Of a DNA stretch of 64,000 bases, positions 32,201 to 43,392 are shown in pieces. Each line of letters starts with the position of its first letter. Position 1 is the stretch's first letter. The position numbers and the translations under genes are program-made. Origin of the DNA: Guyparkeria hydrothermalis (GTDB lineage: Bacteria > Pseudomonadota > Gammaproteobacteria > Halothiobacillales > Halothiobacillaceae); the NCBI RefSeq assembly GCF_023555375.1, contig NZ_JAJSEE010000003.1, forward strand, positions 62,001-126,000, read 5' to 3'. Below the pieces are notes generated by a model. The model was not told where the DNA came from, did not search any database, and was given only the letters and a program-made list of their open reading frames with translations.

Positions 32201-32744
32201 CCAGATCGCGGACGTCGAATCGGCACTGGCGCAGCTGGCCGAGGCGATCGAGACCATGGATCGCCAGACCCGCGAGCGCTTCCGCGAGACCTTCCACGCG
32301 GTCAACCAGCGCCTGGGGCCACGCTTCGATGCGCTGTTCGGGGGCGGCGAGGCCCGCCTGGAGCTGACCGGCGACGATCCGCTCGATGCCGGGGTCGCGC
32401 TGATGGCCCGGCCGCCGGGCAAGCGCATCAGTCATCTGTCGTTGCTGTCGGGGGGCGAACGGGCGCTCACGGCCACCGCGCTGATCTTCGCGATCTTCGA
32501 GCTCAACCCCGCACCGTTCTGCATTCTCGACGAGGTCGACGCCCCGCTGGACGAGGCTAACGTGGGGCGGTTCTGTGCTATGGTTTCGGCCATGTCCGAC
32601 CGGGTGCAGTTCATGTACATCACCCATAACAAGACCACCATGGCGAGCGCCTCCGCGCTGGTCGGCGTGACTATGCGCGAGGCCGGCGTGTCGCGGATCG
32701 TATCCGTCGACATCGACGCGGCGGTGGACCTGGTCGAGACCTGA
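29271..32744 (+). CDS. smc: Chromosome partition protein SMC
   Basis: A condensin ATPase that organises and segregates the chromosome, with ScpA and ScpB. The start at 29271 (MRLTRLYLAGFKSF) is chosen over an upstream TTG because it matches the family; the product is 1157 residues. The head has GPNGCGKSN (31-39), two long Arg/Glu/Ala-rich coiled coils flank a hinge at about 510-625, and the C-terminal head carries LSLLSGGERALTA and CILDEVDAPLDEANV. The coiled coil uses almost only Glu, Ala, Arg and Leu, which produces long spurious frames on the other strand. The presence of SMC rather than MukB excludes the Enterobacteria/Vibrio group. Confidence 0.97.
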   Translation: MRLTRLYLAGFKSFASPTEIRLPANTLAIVGPNGCGKSNLIDALRWVMGESSARHLRGQALDDLIFAGSGERAAASRAVVELTLDNRERRIHGPFAAYNELTVRRSLDRDGQSRYEINNTRVRRRDVVDLFLGTGVGARSYSVIEQGQVNRIVDAKPDELRGYLEEAAGISVYRERRRETANRISHTEENLSRLNDIAAELERQEATLARQARAARRYRELAAVRRRRQVEAAAVALIQARDERARLDRIVAETGQIETTCQQRLAAAEAAQDEAERAVQAAADRLAELSAEKYRLANDLNAVTTRQAELDARLEGLERQTHHDRETAERREGERREAETRRDRLIAEQRDTRASLDELAAAHERARDARANAEAELDALRREAMTAAEARIGPQREQARLGERLEAVERECRRLEAAPAAAELVRAREELAELERERQERAGQIESATRSVASLDRQHGEAVAAAEASEVAWREREEAHRQARQARDELTAERQALERLIAAHASQKTETSTGARLADRLVEADIHEPWVGHALGEALEAELVEDLDAMVAAEIERFHESEGAGGWWLEAQAGLDSDWLAERIGDFPGRPAEDLETALSRRPSLGRGEFLITPTGWWVGRHWLGRSGNGGAAAHLAHLARRRELDAAIEAARVELEQADARLAESRAAVEADREAVETSRRERDQQARALESIELADRHLGERLERLAQTIETLEARAATESEELETARREQARLVAERDAAAEAVTEADRRRNQAVERQEAAREALEAARETARVAADRFHRARREIEQRDETIARLGDEIRRLDQEREAIARRLADQDRERDRVRGDREGLSTERDRHAARLAEAEAAEAEAREAQRDATEAQAAARQAVTELRGERDAARATSEQARIDRAQGETREQHARARLEEAREQLAEDEDEPEAEAIEALAAEPGVADRLATELADLEGQIRRLGAVNLSAIEDHREVEARRDELAGQIADVESALAQLAEAIETMDRQTRERFRETFHAVNQRLGPRFDALFGGGEARLELTGDDPLDAGVALMARPPGKRISHLSLLSGGERALTATALIFAIFELNPAPFCILDEVDAPLDEANVGRFCAMVSAMSDRVQFMYITHNKTTMASASALVGVTMREAGVSRIVSVDIDAAVDLVET

Positions 32745-32868
32745 TCCGAATGCCCTTGGAATTTGTCGTGAGCCGACCAGTGAGCCAGCAAACGTATCGA
32801 ACCGACGGACCCGTCACGAGTCTCTGGACGACGGGCGGCGACGCAGCGGTTTTCGGGGAGTAGACGGT

Positions 32869-35959
<3,091 letters not shown>

Positions 35960-36074
35960 CCTTTTTCCTTCCTGTCGCCAAATCGTCAAGACGGCGACAC
36001 GCCGCTGTCATCGAATCGCCCTAGCGTCCTGACTTGTGGGGCAATTTTGCCCCGGAGTCAGACCGAGGTGCCGA

Positions 36075-37220
36075 TTGGATATCCGACTGGTGACGGAAAC
36101 CTTTCCGCCCGACATCAACGGGGTGGCGACCACCCTGGGTTGCCTGGTCGCGGGCCTGCGTGAACGCGGCCATCGCGTGGTGGTGACCTGCCCGAAAGCC
36201 GCGGTGGCACGCGATCTCGGCGATGGGGAAGAGGTGCCGGGCGTCGCCCTGCCGTTCTACCGCGAGGTGCGGCTCGGCCTCCCGCGCCGGCGTGCCTTTC
36301 TCGCCGACTGGCGCGAGGATCCGCCCGACGTGGTGCACATCGCCACCGAGGGGCCGCTGGGCGCCTCGGCCCTGGCCGCGGCCCGCGCCCTGGATCTGCC
36401 CGTCACCACCTCGCTGCACACCAATTTCCACGCCTATGCACGCGACTACCGGCTGGGGTGGTTGGCCAGTCCGGTGATGCGGTACCTGCGGCGTTTCCAC
36501 AACCGATCGGCGAACACCTTCATCCCCACGGCGACACAGGCCGCCGAACTCGGGGCGCAGGGTTTCGAGCGCCTGATGGTGCTGGGTCGGGGCGTCGACA
36601 CCGATCTGTTCAACCCCGAGCGGCGCGATGCGTCATTGCGGGCGGTCTGGGGCGCGGATGATGCGACGCCCGTGCTGTTGCACGTGGGTCGTCTGGCCGC
36701 CGAGAAGAACCTCGCCCTGCTGGCGGACAGTTGGTCGCGGGCGCGCGCGATCGATCCACAGACCCGCCTGGTGGTGGTCGGCGACGGCCCCGAGCGCACC
36801 CGGCTCGAGCGGCAATTGCCCGGGGCCGTCTTCGCCGGGGCGCTGCGCGGCGAGGCATTGGCACGCCACTACGCCTCGGCCGATGCCTTCCTGTTTCCCA
36901 GTCTGACCGAGACCTTCGGCATCGTGATGCTCGAGGCCATGGCCAGCGGGCTCGACTGCCTGGGCTTCGACTACGCCGCCGGGCGCCAGCTGATCGACCC
37001 GGGTGTTAACGGTCTGCTTGCCCCCTTCGCCGACACCGCGGGCTTTCTCGACCGCGTGCCCGATCTCCTGGCGCCCGAATCGCGCCGGCGTCGCGTGCGT
37101 GCGGCCGAGACCGGTCGCGCCCACAGCTGGGCGGCGATCGTCGATGCCTTCGAGCAGAACCTGGCCGACGTGGCGGACACGTCGACGACCGATGCCGCGG
37201 CACGGGAGCGTCTGACATGA
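36075..37220 (+). CDS. GT4-family glycosyltransferase
   Basis: A cytosolic or membrane-associated glycosyltransferase with the GT-B fold, most like mannosyl- or glucosyltransferases that act on lipids (MgtA/SqdX-like group). It begins MDIRLVTETFPPDINGVATT, contains TSLHTNFHAYARDYRLG, GRGVDTDLFNPERR, HVGRLAAEKNLALL and the nucleotide-sugar EX7E region SLTETFGIVMLEAMASG. The frame extends to a GTG at 36036, but TTG at 36075 has a GAGG site 6 bases upstream and starts at the conserved strand, giving 381 residues. It overlaps the PAP2 gene by 4 bases, suggesting both act in lipid or glycolipid remodelling. Confidence 0.82.
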   Translation: MDIRLVTETFPPDINGVATTLGCLVAGLRERGHRVVVTCPKAAVARDLGDGEEVPGVALPFYREVRLGLPRRRAFLADWREDPPDVVHIATEGPLGASALAAARALDLPVTTSLHTNFHAYARDYRLGWLASPVMRYLRRFHNRSANTFIPTATQAAELGAQGFERLMVLGRGVDTDLFNPERRDASLRAVWGADDATPVLLHVGRLAAEKNLALLADSWSRARAIDPQTRLVVVGDGPERTRLERQLPGAVFAGALRGEALARHYASADAFLFPSLTETFGIVMLEAMASGLDCLGFDYAAGRQLIDPGVNGLLAPFADTAGFLDRVPDLLAPESRRRRVRAAETGRAHSWAAIVDAFEQNLADVADTSTTDAAARERLT

Positions 37221-37780
37221 CGCCCTTGCGTGCCGGTTCGCCGATGGCCGCGCGTTGCTCGCGGGCGATTCAGGCCTACCTGGGCTGGGAGGCGCTCGTG
37301 ACCGAGCGCTGCAATCACGCCCACCGGGTGCGGGCGTTGCGCTGGTTGTTCGCCGCGGCCTCACGGTTGGGTGACGGCATGGGTTGGTACCTGCTCGCCT
37401 TGCTTGTGCTGGTGGGACATGGGGCCGAGGCCGTGGTGCCAATGGCGCTGATGCTCGCCTCTGGCGGGGCGGGCGTGCTGATCTACCTCACGATCAAGCG
37501 GCGGACTGCCCGCTTGCGCCCGCTCAACCGCAACCAGCGGCTGGAAATCAGCGTCGCCCCGCTCGACCAGTACAGCTTTCCCTCCGGGCACACCCTCCAC
37601 GCGGTCAACTTTGGAATCCAGCTGGTGGCCTTCCAGCCGGCGCTGTGGTGGATCGTCTTGCCCTTCGCCCTGCTGGTGGCGATGTCCCGCATGGTGCTCG
37701 GGCTGCACTATCTCTCCGATGTGCTGGTCGGTGCGGCCATCGGTGCGGTGCTCGCCGCATCGACCCTCCATCTGCTCTGA
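37217..37780 (+). CDS. PAP2-family membrane phosphatase
   Basis: An integral-membrane phosphatase acting on phosphatidate, undecaprenyl-diphosphate or a related lipid phosphate. The 187 residues carry the three family motifs: KRRTARLRP, SFPSGHT and SRMVLGLHYLSDV, with several membrane helices around them. The start overlaps the glycosyltransferase stop (ATGA). The substrate cannot be told from the sequence; coupling to the glycosyltransferase suggests a shared lipid product. Confidence 0.85.
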   Translation: MTPLRAGSPMAARCSRAIQAYLGWEALVTERCNHAHRVRALRWLFAAASRLGDGMGWYLLALLVLVGHGAEAVVPMALMLASGGAGVLIYLTIKRRTARLRPLNRNQRLEISVAPLDQYSFPSGHTLHAVNFGIQLVAFQPALWWIVLPFALLVAMSRMVLGLHYLSDVLVGAAIGAVLAASTLHLL

Positions 37781-37970
37781 CGGCTCGGCCCTTCCCGTGG
37801 GTTTGGTGGTCCGTCGTGATTGCCGATTTCCGAATATCTAGAAAACAATAACGAGATTGACCAAGAGGCAGCCCTGCTTCATTCGGGACGCTATTGGGGC
37901 ATAAAAAAGATGCAATGAGAGTGCAAGTGTCTGACGGATAGTGCGTATGCCCTGGTGCGTCGCCTGGCTA

Positions 37971-38016
37971 TTGAATATGCCAACAAAAAACGTCTATATA
38001 AGCATTGCAAAGACGT
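37971..38016 (+). promoter_or_regulatory. Probable sigma-70 promoter and palindromic operator of fccAB
   Basis: TTGAAT (37971-37976) and TATATA (37995-38000) are spaced by 18 bases, in a markedly AT-rich part of the gap between the PAP2 gene and fccA. An inverted repeat ACGTCT (37990-37995) / AGACGT (38011-38016) encloses the -10 box and the likely start of transcription, the position of a repressor site. The rest of the 320-base gap (37781-37970) shows nothing recognised. Confidence 0.55.
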
Positions 38017-38100
38017 AATTTTCGGGGGTATGGTTGCAACGCTTGGGCAGGGACGGCTCGTGCTTGTCCGGGCGGCAAGACACATTGAGGAGGATTAGGG

Positions 38101-38454
38101 ATGTCAAACAATCGAGAAGCGGCCGCGAGCCGCCGACTACCCGCCAGGGCCCTCGCCGCGGTCGGGCTCGGCCTGACGCTGTTCGCCGGCGTTTCGTTGG
38201 CCGACGATCATGGCGAGGCGATGGAAATGAGCAACGGGTCGATCATCGGTTCCACCTGCATGGGCTGTCACGGTTTCGAGGGCAAAGGCTCGGGCAATAT
38301 CCCGCGTCTGGCCGGCCTGCCGAAGGAAGTGATCGCCGGGAAGATGCTGGCGTACAAGTCGGATGGCCAGGAAGGCACGGTTATGAATCGCATCGCCAAG
38401 GGGTATTCCGACGAGGAGATTCAGGCGGTGTCTGAATTCTTCGCCAACCAGTAA
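38101..38454 (+). CDS. fccA: Flavocytochrome c sulfide dehydrogenase, cytochrome subunit
   Basis: A periplasmic monoheme c-type cytochrome that takes electrons from FccB during sulfide oxidation. The 117 residues have a signal peptide (cleavage near SLA-DD, 32-34), the heme site CMGCH (C53, C56, H57), and a likely axial Met in GTVMNRIAKG. It is the single-heme, short form like SoxE/FccA of Halothiobacillus-type bacteria, not the diheme form of Allochromatium. A strong GAGGAGG site precedes the start. fccB follows 37 bases later. Confidence 0.88.
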   Translation: MSNNREAAASRRLPARALAAVGLGLTLFAGVSLADDHGEAMEMSNGSIIGSTCMGCHGFEGKGSGNIPRLAGLPKEVIAGKMLAYKSDGQEGTVMNRIAKGYSDEEIQAVSEFFANQ

Positions 38455-38491
38455 CGCCCCGCAGGCACAAGGAACACGAGAGGTAACCGCA

Positions 38492-39778
38492 ATGAGTCTT
38501 TCCCGACGCGGATTTCTGAAACTGAGCATGGCCATGGCCGGCGTGGGCGCGGTGACCGGTCTGGCCGGCTGCCAGAGCAACGGCAGCGTCACTGGCGCCA
38601 AGCGCGTAGTCGTCATCGGTGGCGGCTTCGGTGGTGCCACCGCGGCCAAGTACGTCAAGCTGTTCGACCCGACCGTCGACGTCACCATGATCGACGGTCA
38701 GTCCAGCCACACCACCTGCCCGTTCTCCAACCTGGTCATCGGTGGTCTCAAGGACATCGACGAGATCACGCACGACTTTTCCGCGCTGGAAAAACGCGGC
38801 GTCAACGTGGTCAAGGGCTGGGTCACCGGCATCGATGCCGAGGCACGCACGGTCACCCTGAAGGACGGCAGTAGCTACGAGTACGACCGGCTGGTCGTCT
38901 CCCCGGGCATCGACTTCAATTACGATGCCATCGAGGGCTACTCCGAGGAAGTCGCCAACACCACGATGCCGCATGCCTGGCAGGCGGGTGAGCAGACCCT
39001 GCTGCTGCGCAAGCAACTCGAGGAAATGGAAGACGGCGGCACGTTCATCATGGCCGCGCCGCCCAACCCGTTCCGTTGCCCGCCGGGGCCCTACGAGCGC
39101 GTCTCGCTGGTCGCCAACTACCTCAAGGAAAACAAGCCCAACTCCAAGATCCTGGTTCTCGATCCCAAGACCGGCTTCTCCAAGGAGCCGCTGTTCCGCG
39201 AGGGCTGGACGGCCAACTACGGCAACATGATCGAGTGGATCGGCGGCGACTTCGGTGGCGGCGTGACCAAGGTCGACCCCGACACCATGACGGTTACCGC
39301 CGGTGGCACCGAGTACCAGGGCGACGTCATCAACGTCATCCCGTCGCAGAAGGCCGGCTGGATTGCCCACGAGGCGGGCCTGGCCGACGACTCCGGCTGG
39401 TGCCCGATCAACACCGGCACCTACGAGTCGACCATGAAGCCCGGTGTGCATGTGGTGGGTGATGCCTGCATCGGCTCGCCGCTGCCCAAATCCGGTTTCG
39501 CGGCCAACTCGCAGGCGAAGAACTGTGCCGCGGCCATCGTGGCGATGTTCCACAACGAGAACCCGCCCGAACCGAGCTGGGTGAACACCTGCTATAGCCT
39601 GGTCGCCCCGGACTACGGCATTTCCGTCGCTGCGGTCTACGAGGTCAAGGAAGGCAAGACCGTCTCCGTGGAAGGCGCTGGTGGCGTCTCGCCATTGGGC
39701 GGCAAGAACGCCGAGAAGGAAGCCGGCTACGCCCACGACTGGTATGCCTCGATCACCGAGGACATCTGGGGCAGTTGA
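38492..39778 (+). CDS. fccB: Flavocytochrome c sulfide dehydrogenase, flavoprotein subunit
   Basis: Oxidises sulfide to sulfur in the periplasm and passes electrons to the cytochrome subunit. The 428 residues start with a Tat signal (SRRGFLKLSMAMAG) and have the FAD-binding VVIGGGFGGATAA. C76 in TTCPFSN is at the position that carries covalently bound FAD in Allochromatium FccB. The redox-disulfide cysteines are in FRCPPGPYER and WVNTCYSLVAP. The C-terminal FCSD flavin-binding domain is complete. With fccA this marks a sulfur-oxidising metabolism. Confidence 0.93.
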   Translation: MSLSRRGFLKLSMAMAGVGAVTGLAGCQSNGSVTGAKRVVVIGGGFGGATAAKYVKLFDPTVDVTMIDGQSSHTTCPFSNLVIGGLKDIDEITHDFSALEKRGVNVVKGWVTGIDAEARTVTLKDGSSYEYDRLVVSPGIDFNYDAIEGYSEEVANTTMPHAWQAGEQTLLLRKQLEEMEDGGTFIMAAPPNPFRCPPGPYERVSLVANYLKENKPNSKILVLDPKTGFSKEPLFREGWTANYGNMIEWIGGDFGGGVTKVDPDTMTVTAGGTEYQGDVINVIPSQKAGWIAHEAGLADDSGWCPINTGTYESTMKPGVHVVGDACIGSPLPKSGFAANSQAKNCAAAIVAMFHNENPPEPSWVNTCYSLVAPDYGISVAAVYEVKEGKTVSVEGAGGVSPLGGKNAEKEAGYAHDWYASITEDIWGS

Positions 39779-39815
39779 CCGCCTCCCGAGCCGCCCACCT
39801 GGCGGCCGACGCCAG

Positions 39816-39847
39816 AAGGCCCGTCATCGCGAGATGGCGGGCCTTCA
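39816..39847 (+). terminator. Hairpin after fccB
   Basis: GAAGGCCCGTCAT (39816-39828) pairs with ATGGCGGGCCTTC (39835-39847), 38 bases after the fccB stop. It lacks a downstream T-tract, so it may stabilise the 3' end or act as a weak terminator. The following gap to 40228 holds the REP pair and the heptamer repeat and nothing else recognised. Confidence 0.5.
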
Positions 39848-40019
39848 ATCGTTATCAGGGCATCATGACGCCGGGCCGATATGCGAGCGCGACTCGCCCG
39901 CGAAGGCAACGGCAGCCGACGTCCCCTCTCAAACGTGGCCACAAGTCGAGACCGGGCCGCATATGCGGCGGTGCATTTCGTTTGCGAGGCTGCCCCTACC
40001 ACACAGGCATGCAACAGCC

Positions 40020-40089
40020 GTAGGAGCGCCTTCAGGCGCGATACGCCGACGTGGCGCCGGACAGGCATCGCGGCTAACGCCGCTCCTAC
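40020..40089. repeat. Inverted pair of REP-like repeats (GTAGGAGC family)
   Basis: GTAGGAGCGCCTTCAGGCGC (from 40020) on the plus strand faces a minus-strand copy reading GTAGGAGCGGCGTTAGCCGC (40089 down to 40064). Each is a head GTAGGAGC, a GC-rich hairpin, and a GCGAT tail. Further copies are at 51783-51808 and 52099-52122. Confidence 0.75.
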
Positions 40090-40193
40090 GCAGGACTTTT
40101 TGCAACAGCCTTCCCCTTATGCGGGCGGGCCTTGTTCGCGAAGTGCGCCGCAGGAGGGGGACTTGACCGTCGGGCGAAAGCCGAGACCTTCGC

Positions 40194-40249
40194 TCAGCTC
40201 TCAGCTCTCAGCTCTCAGCTCTCAGCTCTCAGCTCTCAGCTCTCAGCTC
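40194..40249. repeat. Eight perfect tandem copies of TCAGCTC at the end of the IMPase-like gene
   Basis: The 7-base unit TCAGCTC is repeated eight times without change over 56 bases. The stop codon of the minus-strand phosphatase gene (40231-40229) lies inside it. As the unit length is not a multiple of three, gain or loss of a copy moves the reading frame and changes the last residues, although a stop occurs every 21 bases in this repeat. Confidence 0.97.
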
Positions 40250-41050
40250 TCCCAGCCAGTCCTCCAGCAACTCGACATGCGTCGCCGCCACCGCCGAGCG
40301 CGGTAATGGCTCGAGCGGCCGGTCGAGGTAATCGAGTTCACCGTCAAGATCGGCGGATGCCCCGCCGGCCTCGTGCAGGATCAGCTGCCCGGCGGCGTAA
40401 TCCCACAACTTCTGCTTGCCGTGCACGTACACCTGCACGCGATGCGCCGCCACCCAGCACCAATCGAGTGCTACCGAGCCGATCGATCGCTGTGAGGCAT
40501 AGGGCGGGTCGCAGGCCAGATGCGTGGCGACATCGCGAGGCAGGCGCTTGAAGTCCACCGTGGCCAGGCAGCTCTTGAGAGCCTGCCTAGGTTCGTTGAC
40601 GAGCGACAGTCGCTCTCCGTTCAGCCAGGCCCCGTCACCACGCGCGGCATGGAAGCACTCGTCCCGGCTGGGGTCGAAAACCACGCCGAACACCGTCTGG
40701 CCACCGACCAGCAACGCGACCGTCACCGAGAACACCGGGAACCCCACCCGGAAGTTGCTGGTGCCATCGAGCGGATCGACCACCCATGTCGGCCGCCCGT
40801 CCAGGCACTCGCGCCAAGCCGCTTCCTGAGCGGCGAGGTCCATCTCCTCGCCCAGAAAGCCATGCTCGGGGAACCGTTCGGCCAGGCCCGCCTGCAGATC
40901 CGACTGCATCGCGTGGTCGGTGGCGGTGACCCAGCTGCCGTCGGTCTTGCGGTCGGCGGCCTGGGTGCCGCCGTGCAGCAGGTGCCTGTGGGCCGTTTCG
41001 CGTACGAGTTGGGTTACCGATGACTGGTCGGAGGGGGTAAGCGAGTGCAT
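40229..41050 (-). CDS. Inositol monophosphatase-family phosphatase (HisN/CysQ-like)
   Basis: A magnesium-dependent sugar or nucleotide phosphatase of the IMPase fold. The 273 residues carry the metal site GEEMD (E69) and DPLDGTSNF (D92, D95), and WDYAAGQLILHEAGG. It is clearly separate from SuhB at 13.9 kb. The substrate could be histidinol phosphate, 3'-phosphoadenosine 5'-phosphate or an inositol/sugar phosphate; no neighbour decides this. The last codons run into a heptanucleotide tandem repeat that supplies the residues ELRAES and the stop. The 220-base gap between it and fimT contains no recognised element. Confidence 0.78.
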   Translation of the reverse strand: MHSLTPSDQSSVTQLVRETAHRHLLHGGTQAADRKTDGSWVTATDHAMQSDLQAGLAERFPEHGFLGEEMDLAAQEAAWRECLDGRPTWVVDPLDGTSNFRVGFPVFSVTVALLVGGQTVFGVVFDPSRDECFHAARGDGAWLNGERLSLVNEPRQALKSCLATVDFKRLPRDVATHLACDPPYASQRSIGSVALDWCWVAAHRVQVYVHGKQKLWDYAAGQLILHEAGGASADLDGELDYLDRPLEPLPRSAVAATHVELLEDWLGELRAES

Positions 41051-41270
41051 GATAAAAAAACCTTTGGTCGGGTCCTGGAGGCGTCGCTTGATAACGACGC
41101 GGCCGATAGCAGTGACCCATCGGATGAAAGGGTTGATTAAGCCGTGATTCTACGTGACTTGCATCACCCCTTGACCGTTCATCGGTCGCGACCCGCCTTT
41201 CGTCGCGTGGCCCCTGGAAGCGGTCGCTCAGACATGATTGGATCCATATGTGAAAAAGGAATCGAACCGC

Positions 41271-41876
41271 ATGACACGAATACGCGCCCCGCAACGACGG
41301 TTTAGTCGGTCTTCAGGCTTCAGCTTGATCGAGCTGATGGTCACGATCGCCGTGGCGGCTGTGTTGCTGACCATCGCCATCCCGAGCTTTCGCAATCTGA
41401 TTCTGTCCAATCAGCTGACGACGATCAGCAATGAATGGGTGGCCGCCGTCAATTACGGACGCTCCGAGGCGATCAAGCGCGGTTCGGCGACCGTCGTCTG
41501 CGGCGAGGGCGGTAACCAGGGCGGTACGGCGTTGAGTGCTGGATGCGCCAATGCCCTTGGCGAAGTACGTACCCGCCCCGCGAATGATCCGGCCGCCACG
41601 ACGATCGTGCGGGCTGGGTTGGGCGTGGAAAGACCCGACAGCGTGACATTGCAGGATACGGAGTCGGTTCGTTTCGGTGGTGACGGTGTCGGCAGACAGC
41701 CCGGCACCAATCAACTCTTTAGCGGGCTGGTCGCCGAGGTCAATTCCGACCAACTGGACAACGGCAACCTGCGTTGCGTGTATCTCGAAACCGGAACAAC
41801 CGTGACCACCTGCACCATTACCGGAGCCCAGGGAGGCTGCCCAGACAATGATCCGCCGAACCCCTGCAATCCCTGA
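41271..41876 (+). CDS. fimT: Type IV minor pilin FimT/GspH-like (first copy)
   Basis: A pseudopilin of the pilus assembly priming complex. The start at 41271 (MTRIRAPQRRF) follows an AAGGA site and gives 201 residues. The prepilin peptidase site is G16 before FSLIELMVTIAV, with E21 as the +5 Glu and a hydrophobic helix to about 40. A GspH domain follows (GRSEAIKRGSATVVCG). FimT proteins can bind DNA in competent species, so a role in DNA uptake is possible. It overlaps pilV by 29 bases and leads the minor-pilin operon. Confidence 0.86.
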   Translation: MTRIRAPQRRFSRSSGFSLIELMVTIAVAAVLLTIAIPSFRNLILSNQLTTISNEWVAAVNYGRSEAIKRGSATVVCGEGGNQGGTALSAGCANALGEVRTRPANDPAATTIVRAGLGVERPDSVTLQDTESVRFGGDGVGRQPGTNQLFSGLVAEVNSDQLDNGNLRCVYLETGTTVTTCTITGAQGGCPDNDPPNPCNP

Positions 41877-42333
41877 CGTGCCCGGACGCCAGAGCGGCGT
41901 CGGGCTGATCGAGATCCTGATCGCGGTGCTTGTGCTGTCGGTCGGATTTCTCGGCATGGCCGCACTGCAATCAAAGGCGCTGAGCAACAACAACAGTGCC
42001 ATGGCTCGCAGCATGGGAACGATTGCCAGTTATTCGATCCTCGACGCGATGAGGATCGATCCTGCGGGTGTGGATGCAGGTAGCTACGACGGGGTCGAGA
42101 TCGAGGTGCCGGCTGATGGCGATTGTGCTGGCGTTGACGGCGGCGCGGCCGACCTGGCGGGGGTGAACCTTGAGAGTTGGTGTGGCGAATTGGCCGAACT
42201 GGTCGGCCCGGGCACCACCGGCACCATCACCTCTTTGGGAGGTGGCAATTACCGGATCACCATCGAGTTCGACGACAGTCGCGCGACTGGCGGGGAAGAT
42301 GCCGAAACCCTCGTGACGCAGGCCAAGCTATGA
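41848..42333 (+). CDS. pilV: Type IV minor pilin PilV
   Basis: Part of the minor-pilin complex that primes pilus assembly. The 161 residues have the cleavage site G17 before VGLIEILIAVLVLSVG, with E22 at +5, and the PilV motif GFLGMAALQ. It overlaps fimT upstream and its stop overlaps the pilW start (ATGA), so translation is coupled through the operon. Confidence 0.88.
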   Translation: MIRRTPAIPDVPGRQSGVGLIEILIAVLVLSVGFLGMAALQSKALSNNNSAMARSMGTIASYSILDAMRIDPAGVDAGSYDGVEIEVPADGDCAGVDGGAADLAGVNLESWCGELAELVGPGTTGTITSLGGGNYRITIEFDDSRATGGEDAETLVTQAKL

Positions 42334-43388
42334 AACACGACATGACCCTTTTCCGCGAATTCAGGTGTGGCCGATCGGCACGGTCCGGCGCGTGTCAAGG
42401 CGGGTTCACGCTGGTCGAGTTGATGATTGCCCTCGTGCTGGGTCTTCTGGTCGTCGCCGGCGTAGGCAGTGTGTTCATCGCCAACAAGGACGCGTATCGT
42501 ACCAACGAGGCACTTTCCCAGGTGCAGGATGCATCGCGCACGGCGTTTGAATTTCTTGCTCGTGACGTCCGTGAGGCGGGCTCGAACGCCTGCGGCACGG
42601 TCCGTGTGGAGAGTGTTTTGGAGTCAGGTGGTGATGAGCTGCTTTACGACCTGACCCCCTTAGAAGGCTGGGACGATGCGTCTGATGTGGACGATCTGCC
42701 GGCCTCCGGGAATGGTCAACCAGTCGCAGGGGAATCAGCGCTTCGCCTGTCTGGCACCAGAGACGCTGGTATTAGGCTAGAGGCCCAGAGCAGTCCTCGC
42801 GCAAATATTCGGCTCGCAAACGACGCATTGGGAAGAATCGCCAACGGCGACGTCTTGATGATGTGCGATTCGAATAAGGCCACCATATTCCAAGTGATCA
42901 ACTTCAATGGCACAAACCCGGTTGTGGTTAACCAAGGGAGCGGGGAAACACCAGGGAATCGCACCAAATGTCTCGATCACCCGGTGCCTCAGAGTCCCCC
43001 CGACTGCACAAATTTCAGTGCATCTGCCTATCTCGTCGTCCCGACCAATTACATTTGGTATGTCGGCACAAATGCGGATGGTGTTCGCGGGCTTTATCGA
43101 TATGGACGAGCCGAAGAGGCCACTTCAAGCCCTACCGAGATGGTTCGGGGGGTAGAAGGAATGCAGATCGTCTATCACCGCCGCGACCAGAACGCCTTCG
43201 AGACGGCAACGCAGGTCGATGCGGTTGCCAACGGCTGGGAACAGGTCGACGCCGTCCGGATCACCTTAACCGTGCGCAGTCGTGGACTGAACCCGAATGA
43301 TCCGAATTTCGGCACCAGCACCGATCGTGAGCGCCTGCTGCGGGACTTCTCGACCACGATTGCCATTCGAAACCGACTGGACGGCTGA
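42330..43388 (+). CDS. pilW: Type IV minor pilin PilW
   Basis: The largest minor pilin of the set. The start at 42330 overlaps the pilV stop and gives 352 residues. The cleavage site is G25 before FTLVELMIALVLGLLVV, with E30 at +5, then DASRTAFEFLARDVREAGSNACG, the characteristic PilW segment, and a large variable C-terminal domain. GC content is noticeably lower than in flanking genes from here onward. Confidence 0.88.
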   Translation: MKHDMTLFREFRCGRSARSGACQGGFTLVELMIALVLGLLVVAGVGSVFIANKDAYRTNEALSQVQDASRTAFEFLARDVREAGSNACGTVRVESVLESGGDELLYDLTPLEGWDDASDVDDLPASGNGQPVAGESALRLSGTRDAGIRLEAQSSPRANIRLANDALGRIANGDVLMMCDSNKATIFQVINFNGTNPVVVNQGSGETPGNRTKCLDHPVPQSPPDCTNFSASAYLVVPTNYIWYVGTNADGVRGLYRYGRAEEATSSPTEMVRGVEGMQIVYHRRDQNAFETATQVDAVANGWEQVDAVRITLTVRSRGLNPNDPNFGTSTDRERLLRDFSTTIAIRNRLDG

Positions 43389-43392
43389 CAAC

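Noticed and set aside
29232-32627. Minus-strand frames of 516 and 613 codons inside smc
   Set aside because: They mirror the Glu/Ala/Arg-rich coiled coil of SMC and carry no domain.
36036-36074. GTG at 36036 as the start of the glycosyltransferase
   Set aside because: The extra 13 residues are not family-like and there is no ribosome site; the TTG at 36075 has GAGG at proper spacing and begins the first conserved strand.
40194-40249. Tandem repeat as a CRISPR array
   Set aside because: The unit is 7 bases with no spacers; it is a simple heptanucleotide array.
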